Assembly (NCBI GenBank): GCA_018895315.1
Contig: JAHIOK010000278.1
Coordinates: forward strand, 1-9,072
Length of the DNA: 9,072 bases
Source of the DNA: Actinomycetota bacterium
Lineage (GTDB): Bacteria; Actinomycetota; Actinomycetes; Actinomycetales; Microbacteriaceae
Reading direction: 5' to 3'
Both the position numbers and the translations under genes were made by a program. Shown piece by piece: positions 5,771 through 9,072 of the stretch (position 1 is the stretch's first letter; the number at the start of each line of letters is the position of its first letter). Under the pieces are notes generated by a model. That model was not told the DNA's origin and ran no database searches. It saw only the letters and a list, made by a program, of their open reading frames with translations.

Positions 5771-7156
5771 TCAGCTGAACAGCCCGGCACCCACGTACGA
5801 TCCCCGGACGGCCCCCGGCGGCACGGCGAAGACGGCCGAGCCGATGTGCACCAGGTATTCACTGAGCAGATCCTTCGCGAGGGCTCGCTGCAGCGTGATG
5901 AACTGCTCGGGCGAGCGCTGGTAGGAGAGGAAGAACAGGCCTGCGGAGAGCGCCCCGAGATCGTCGTTCCCATCGACGAAGTTGTATCCGCGACGCAATA
6001 TGCGGACGCCGTTGTTGAAGTCCTGGTGCGCGAGGCGCACGTGCGAGCGCACGTCGATCAGAGTCGCGCCGGCCCCATTCTTCTTCGCGAAGTCGGGATC
6101 GGTGAACTCCGAGCCGCCCGACAAAGGTGCGCCCTCACCCTTGGAACGCCCGATCGTGCGGTCCTGCTCGGCGAGACGCAGGCGGTCCCACACTTCGATG
6201 GTCTGCCGTATTTTGCGCGCCACCAGGTAGGAGCCGCCGGCGAGCCACGCAGGCACGTCGGAGGCATCCACCCAGACGTGGTCGTCGAGCGCCGCAGCGT
6301 CGTCGGCGAGAATGTTGGCGGTGCCGTCCTTGTACCCGAACAGGTTGCGCGGCGTGGCCTGCGCACTCGTCGTCTTCGACGTGCGCCCGAATCCGAGCTG
6401 TGACCAGCGGATGCGGGCTCGGCCGAACGCGATGCGGCTGAGGTTGCGCACCGCGTGCACGGCAACCTGAGGGTCGTCGGCGCAGGCCTGGATGCACAGG
6501 TCGCCGGATGAGCCCATCGGGACCAGGTCATCCCCCAGGAACTTGGGCAGGTCGACGAGCTCGGCGGGCTTCTGCGCCGCGATGCCGTAGCGGTCGACGC
6601 CGTTCTTCTCGAAGAGCCCAGGACCGAACCCGATCGTGATGGTCAGTGCGTTGGCAGGCAGGCCGAGCGCCTCGCCGGTGTCATCCGGTGGCGCCTGCGG
6701 CGATCCTCCGACCGCGCCCGACGCACTGATGTCGAGGCCCTGCGTGATGCGCGATGCGGCATACGACCAGTCCTGCAGCAGCTCGATGAGGTCGTGCCGC
6801 GTCGCGTCGTCGGCCATGTCGAACGCCGCGAAGTGCATGTGGTCCTGCACCGGCGTCGTGATGCCCGCCTGGTGCGCCCCGAAGAAGGGATGCACCGTGG
6901 TGCCGATGGCGCCGACCGAACCGGCTGCCGCGGCCGAACCGATGGCGGCGCCCCCGAGGCCTCCCAGGGCAAGACCGCCGGCTCCCGCACCGAAGAGGCC
7001 GAGCAGTCCGCGCCGGCTCAGCCCGCGCGATGCCGCCGGATGTTCCGACACCGCCGCGGGGGCATCCTGACCCGCCGAAGCCGGACCGGCCGAAGCCCCC
7101 GAAGCTGTGGAGGGCTCCGAGGGCTCGGCGTCGTTCTGGACGGACGGCTCGGTCAT
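5771..7156 (-). CDS. efeB: EfeB, Tat-exported Dyp-type haem peroxidase/deferrochelatase
   Basis: EfeB is the haem peroxidase of the EfeUOB iron-uptake system. It has been proposed to oxidise ferrous iron or release iron from haem outside the membrane. The 461-residue product has a twin-arginine signal: a 46-residue hydrophilic Ser/Ala/Pro-rich leader, SRRGLLGLF at 47-55, then a Gly/Ala-rich hydrophobic core to about residue 80. Dyp hallmarks follow: the GXXDG motif GYKDG at 274-278 with catalytic D277, a likely proximal haem histidine in SHVRLAH (372-377), and the conserved arginine in LRRGY (387-391). Export folded with haem bound is expected. The ATG overlaps the efeO stop codon by 4 bases (ATGA) and has no Shine-Dalgarno sequence, so its translation is probably coupled to efeO. 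The long leader before RR could mean a later start, but no better-supported one is seen. Confidence 0.95.
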   Translation of the reverse strand: MTEPSVQNDAEPSEPSTASGASAGPASAGQDAPAAVSEHPAASRGLSRRGLLGLFGAGAGGLALGGLGGAAIGSAAAAGSVGAIGTTVHPFFGAHQAGITTPVQDHMHFAAFDMADDATRHDLIELLQDWSYAASRITQGLDISASGAVGGSPQAPPDDTGEALGLPANALTITIGFGPGLFEKNGVDRYGIAAQKPAELVDLPKFLGDDLVPMGSSGDLCIQACADDPQVAVHAVRNLSRIAFGRARIRWSQLGFGRTSKTTSAQATPRNLFGYKDGTANILADDAAALDDHVWVDASDVPAWLAGGSYLVARKIRQTIEVWDRLRLAEQDRTIGRSKGEGAPLSGGSEFTDPDFAKKNGAGATLIDVRSHVRLAHQDFNNGVRILRRGYNFVDGNDDLGALSAGLFFLSYQRSPEQFITLQRALAKDLLSEYLVHIGSAVFAVPPGAVRGSYVGAGLFS

Positions 7157-8382
7157 GACAGGACGGTCGAGGTGAGCTGCGAGAGGGGCTCGGCCAGGGT
7201 GTTGATGAGGTCGGTCAGATCACGGCGATCGGCGTCGGTGATCTGGCTGTAGCTCACGAAGCCCGAGCCGAGGCTGCCGTAGGTGGCGAGCTTGGCCTCC
7301 AGCGCGGCATACGCCTTGTCGATCTTGCCGACGAGAGCCGCGCCGGAATCCCCCTTGGATTCGGCGAAGTCGCGCACCAGCGAGAACGCCATCTTCGATC
7401 CCTCGACGTTGGCGGCGAAGTCCCACAGGTCGGTGCCCGACCACCAGTCCTCCTCACCCGAGATCTTGTTCTTGGCGACTTCGTCGAGCAGCGAGATCGC
7501 GCCGTTGGAGAGTCCCGCAACCCCCTGCGTGTTCAGGGCATCGGTGAACGCGGTGCCGTGCACATAGTCGTACAACGTCTGGACGTTCGCGACCAGACCG
7601 TCGGCGAACCCCTGGCGCTCGGCGGTGGTGGAGGGTTGCCAATTCTGGTACGCCGGGGTCGCCCCATCCGAGTTCAGCGCACCCTGCGCCGGCACCCAGA
7701 GATCCTTCTCGATGCGGTGGAATCCGGTCCAGTCGAGACCTTCGGCGACCGCATCGACCTCGCGATAGTCGATCTTCGGGTCGAGATCGCCCAGCGACTC
7801 CGCGATCGGCTCGATGCGCTCGTAGTACGCCCGCACCGACGGGAACTGCGTGCGCGCCGCGGCATCGTCACCCGAGGCGTAGGCCGCCGCGAACGTCTTG
7901 ACGGCCGGAACGAGCTGACCGACCTGGTCTCGCACGAAGGCCGCGTAGAGGTCGACAGCCTTCTGCTTCTGTTCGGCATCGTCTCCCGTGGCGGCGATGG
8001 TCTCGCCGGTCACGCTGAAACCGGCCCTGCCCACGCCATCGCCGACCATGCCGGGCTTGCAGACCGTGTAGTAGCTGCCGGGCTGCGCGACCACGGTGAG
8101 GCTGCGCTTGGCTCCGGGGGCGACGTTCTCGACCTCGCCCACGATGCGCAGACCATCATCGGCGAGCAGATAGAACTCCGTCACCTGTGTGCCGCTGTTG
8201 GTGACGTCGAACGCGAGCGTTCCGCTCGTGGCCGAGCTTGCCGACACGACACAGGTGTTGTCGTCGGAAGTGACCGTGAGGGTGCCGGTTGCGGCGACAT
8301 CGCTCTTGGCGACGCATCCGGCGAGAGCCAGGGCGGCGACTCCGGCGGCGGCGAAGAGGCCGAGGGTGCGGGGGGCGATCAT
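7153..8382 (-). CDS. efeO: EfeO, iron-binding lipoprotein of the EfeUOB system
   Basis: EfeO captures iron outside the membrane for the EfeU permease. The 409-residue protein begins with a lipoprotein signal peptide ending in LAGC, so C23 should be lipidated and the protein tethered to the outer face of the membrane. Residues 30-128 form the cupredoxin-like domain, with C44 and C108 as candidate metal or disulphide residues. Residues 135-409 form the imelysin/M75 helical domain. It contains HRIEKDLW at 222-229, the HXXE iron-binding motif (H222, E225). The ATG at 8382 is chosen for its lipobox-correct signal peptide and the AAGGAG 4 bases upstream. The same frame is open far upstream, but that part only overlaps efeU. 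Start and stop overlap both neighbours by ATGA, marking a coupled operon. Iron-dependent control is likely, but any promoter is outside the window. Confidence 0.95.
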   Translation of the reverse strand: MIAPRTLGLFAAAGVAALALAGCVAKSDVAATGTLTVTSDDNTCVVSASSATSGTLAFDVTNSGTQVTEFYLLADDGLRIVGEVENVAPGAKRSLTVVAQPGSYYTVCKPGMVGDGVGRAGFSVTGETIAATGDDAEQKQKAVDLYAAFVRDQVGQLVPAVKTFAAAYASGDDAAARTQFPSVRAYYERIEPIAESLGDLDPKIDYREVDAVAEGLDWTGFHRIEKDLWVPAQGALNSDGATPAYQNWQPSTTAERQGFADGLVANVQTLYDYVHGTAFTDALNTQGVAGLSNGAISLLDEVAKNKISGEEDWWSGTDLWDFAANVEGSKMAFSLVRDFAESKGDSGAALVGKIDKAYAALEAKLATYGSLGSGFVSYSQITDADRRDLTDLINTLAEPLSQLTSTVLS

Positions 8383-9072
8383 GATGCTCCTTGGTGTGTG
8401 GGCGAGGACGAAGAAGTATCCGCTGAGGCCGGTTCGGGCGTGGAAGAACGCAGCCCGCGGAGGAAGAAGGTGCCGACGACGCCGAGGTAGAGCGCCCACG
8501 CGACGACCTGCAGCCAGGTCATCTGCGGCATGAACCCGACGGTGGCCTGCAGAGCGGCGGCGAGCGCACTGCCCGGCGGAATCGACGCGGTGAGGTCGAA
8601 GGCCCATCCGAAGGGGAATCCGGCCCAGCCGGCGGCGACGGCGCCGGTCGCCCCATCCAGCGGCGCCAGCGCCGTGAACGGACCCGGAAGCGCGCCGGCT
8701 TCCTGCAGGTCGTGGATCGCGTAGGCCAGCACACCCGCGGCGACGATGACCAGAAATGCGCCGGTCCAGGCGAAGAAGATGCGCAGGTTCAATCGCACCA
8801 TGCCTCGTGCGAGCAGCGAGCCGAACGCAGCGGCGACGACGAGCCCGAACAGCGCACCGATCAGGGCGGCCGGCGCGTCTCCGAAGGACTGCACCATCGA
8901 CCACAGCAGCAACGTCGTCTCGACGCCCTCCCTGGCGACCGAGACGAACCCGAGCAGCACCAGCACCCAGAGTCCACCCATCGCGAGTGCACGCTCGATC
9001 TCGCCCTCGAGCGACTTCTTCAGGGTGCGCGCGGTGCGCTGCATCCAGAAGATCATCCACGTGACCATCGCT
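8379..9072 (-). CDS. efeU: EfeU, iron permease of the FTR1 family (5' end outside window)
   Basis: EfeU is the multi-pass inner-membrane iron permease (OFeT/FTR1 type) of the EfeUOB system. Only the C-terminal part, about 231 residues, is present. The frame stays open to the window edge, and the visible text beginning WMIFWMQRTAR is family mid-protein, so the real start lies outside. The second iron-binding REXXE motif is seen as REGVE, about 47-51 residues from the cut. The first REXXE would be off-window. Membrane spans are visible around 30-45, 65-86, 97-118 and 183-203 of the fragment, followed by a 25-residue Ser/Thr/Pro-rich cytoplasmic or external tail. The stop codon overlaps the efeO start by ATGA, giving the order efeU-efeO-efeB. 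Confidence 0.93.
   Translation of the reverse strand, partial: AMVTWMIFWMQRTARTLKKSLEGEIERALAMGGLWVLVLLGFVSVAREGVETTLLLWSMVQSFGDAPAALIGALFGLVVAAAFGSLLARGMVRLNLRIFFAWTGAFLVIVAAGVLAYAIHDLQEAGALPGPFTALAPLDGATGAVAAGWAGFPFGWAFDLTASIPPGSALAAALQATVGFMPQMTWLQVVAWALYLGVVGTFFLRGLRSSTPEPASADTSSSSPTHQGAS
8387..8392 (-). promoter_or_regulatory. Ribosome-binding site of efeO inside efeU
   Basis: AAGGAG on the minus strand lies 4 bases before the efeO ATG and inside the last codons of efeU. It fixes the efeO start. By contrast, efeB has no such site before its ATG, which suggests efeO can be initiated independently while efeB relies on coupling. Confidence 0.7.

Noticed and set aside
5477..6403. A 308-codon + strand frame opposite the LLM 5' end and efeB
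   Set aside because: It crosses the LLM promoter region and lies antisense to efeB, with no recognisable domain, so it is a GC-bias artefact.
8383..9060. An open extension of the efeO frame far upstream of its ATG
   Set aside because: This stretch is the efeU coding region read in another frame. The lipoprotein signal, the SD site and the ATGA overlap fix the efeO start at 8382.
1..9072. CRISPR arrays, tRNA or rRNA genes, insertion sequences and phage or plasmid genes
   Set aside because: No regularly spaced repeats, tRNA-like cloverleaf, transposase, integrase or terminal repeats were found, and nearly all sequence is accounted for by ordinary genes.

Overview
The window is high-GC DNA (roughly 65-70% by eye) with dense coding, GTG starts and actinobacterial gene types: a Tat-exported EfeB, an MgtA-like mannosyltransferase domain and a CE1758/CE1759 luciferase-like monooxygenase (LLM) pair. 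It looks chromosomal. An actinobacterium of the Microbacteriaceae, probably Microbacterium or a close relative, fits best. This placement is by protein style only; there is no rRNA or marker gene.

Left part (1-2995). A DeoR-family repressor gene runs on the + strand. It appears to be leaderless: a -10 box ends 6 bases before its ATG, and a direct-repeat operator candidate overlaps that promoter. Facing it is a large minus-strand gene whose single uninterrupted frame joins a GT4 glycosyltransferase to an SGNH/GDSL hydrolase. That fusion is the most unusual coding feature in the window. A 131-bp divergent region separates it from the next gene.

Middle (2996-5770). A DedA-family membrane protein lies on the + strand. 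Between it and the next, convergent gene is a non-coding stretch with a terminator-like hairpin and a separate inverted pair of a ~25-bp motif around 3684-3753. On the minus strand follow a CE1759-type FMN reductase and, upstream of it, its partner CE1758-type flavin-dependent monooxygenase. These two form a tight operon with a recognisable promoter, a 5'-leader hairpin and a Shine-Dalgarno (SD) site.

Right part (5771-9072). The minus strand carries the elemental iron-uptake operon efeU-efeO-efeB, with efeU cut by the window edge. Both junctions are 4-base ATGA overlaps. EfeU is the membrane permease, EfeO the lipid-anchored iron-binding protein and EfeB the Tat-exported Dyp-type haem peroxidase. 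The flavin pair lies 105 bp downstream on the same strand but seems to have its own promoter.

No tRNA, rRNA, CRISPR array, insertion sequence or integrase was found. Nothing in the window amounts to a clearly new multi-gene system. The leads are the GT4-SGNH fusion, the inverted 25-bp motif and the iron-uptake/flavin-reductase neighbourhood.
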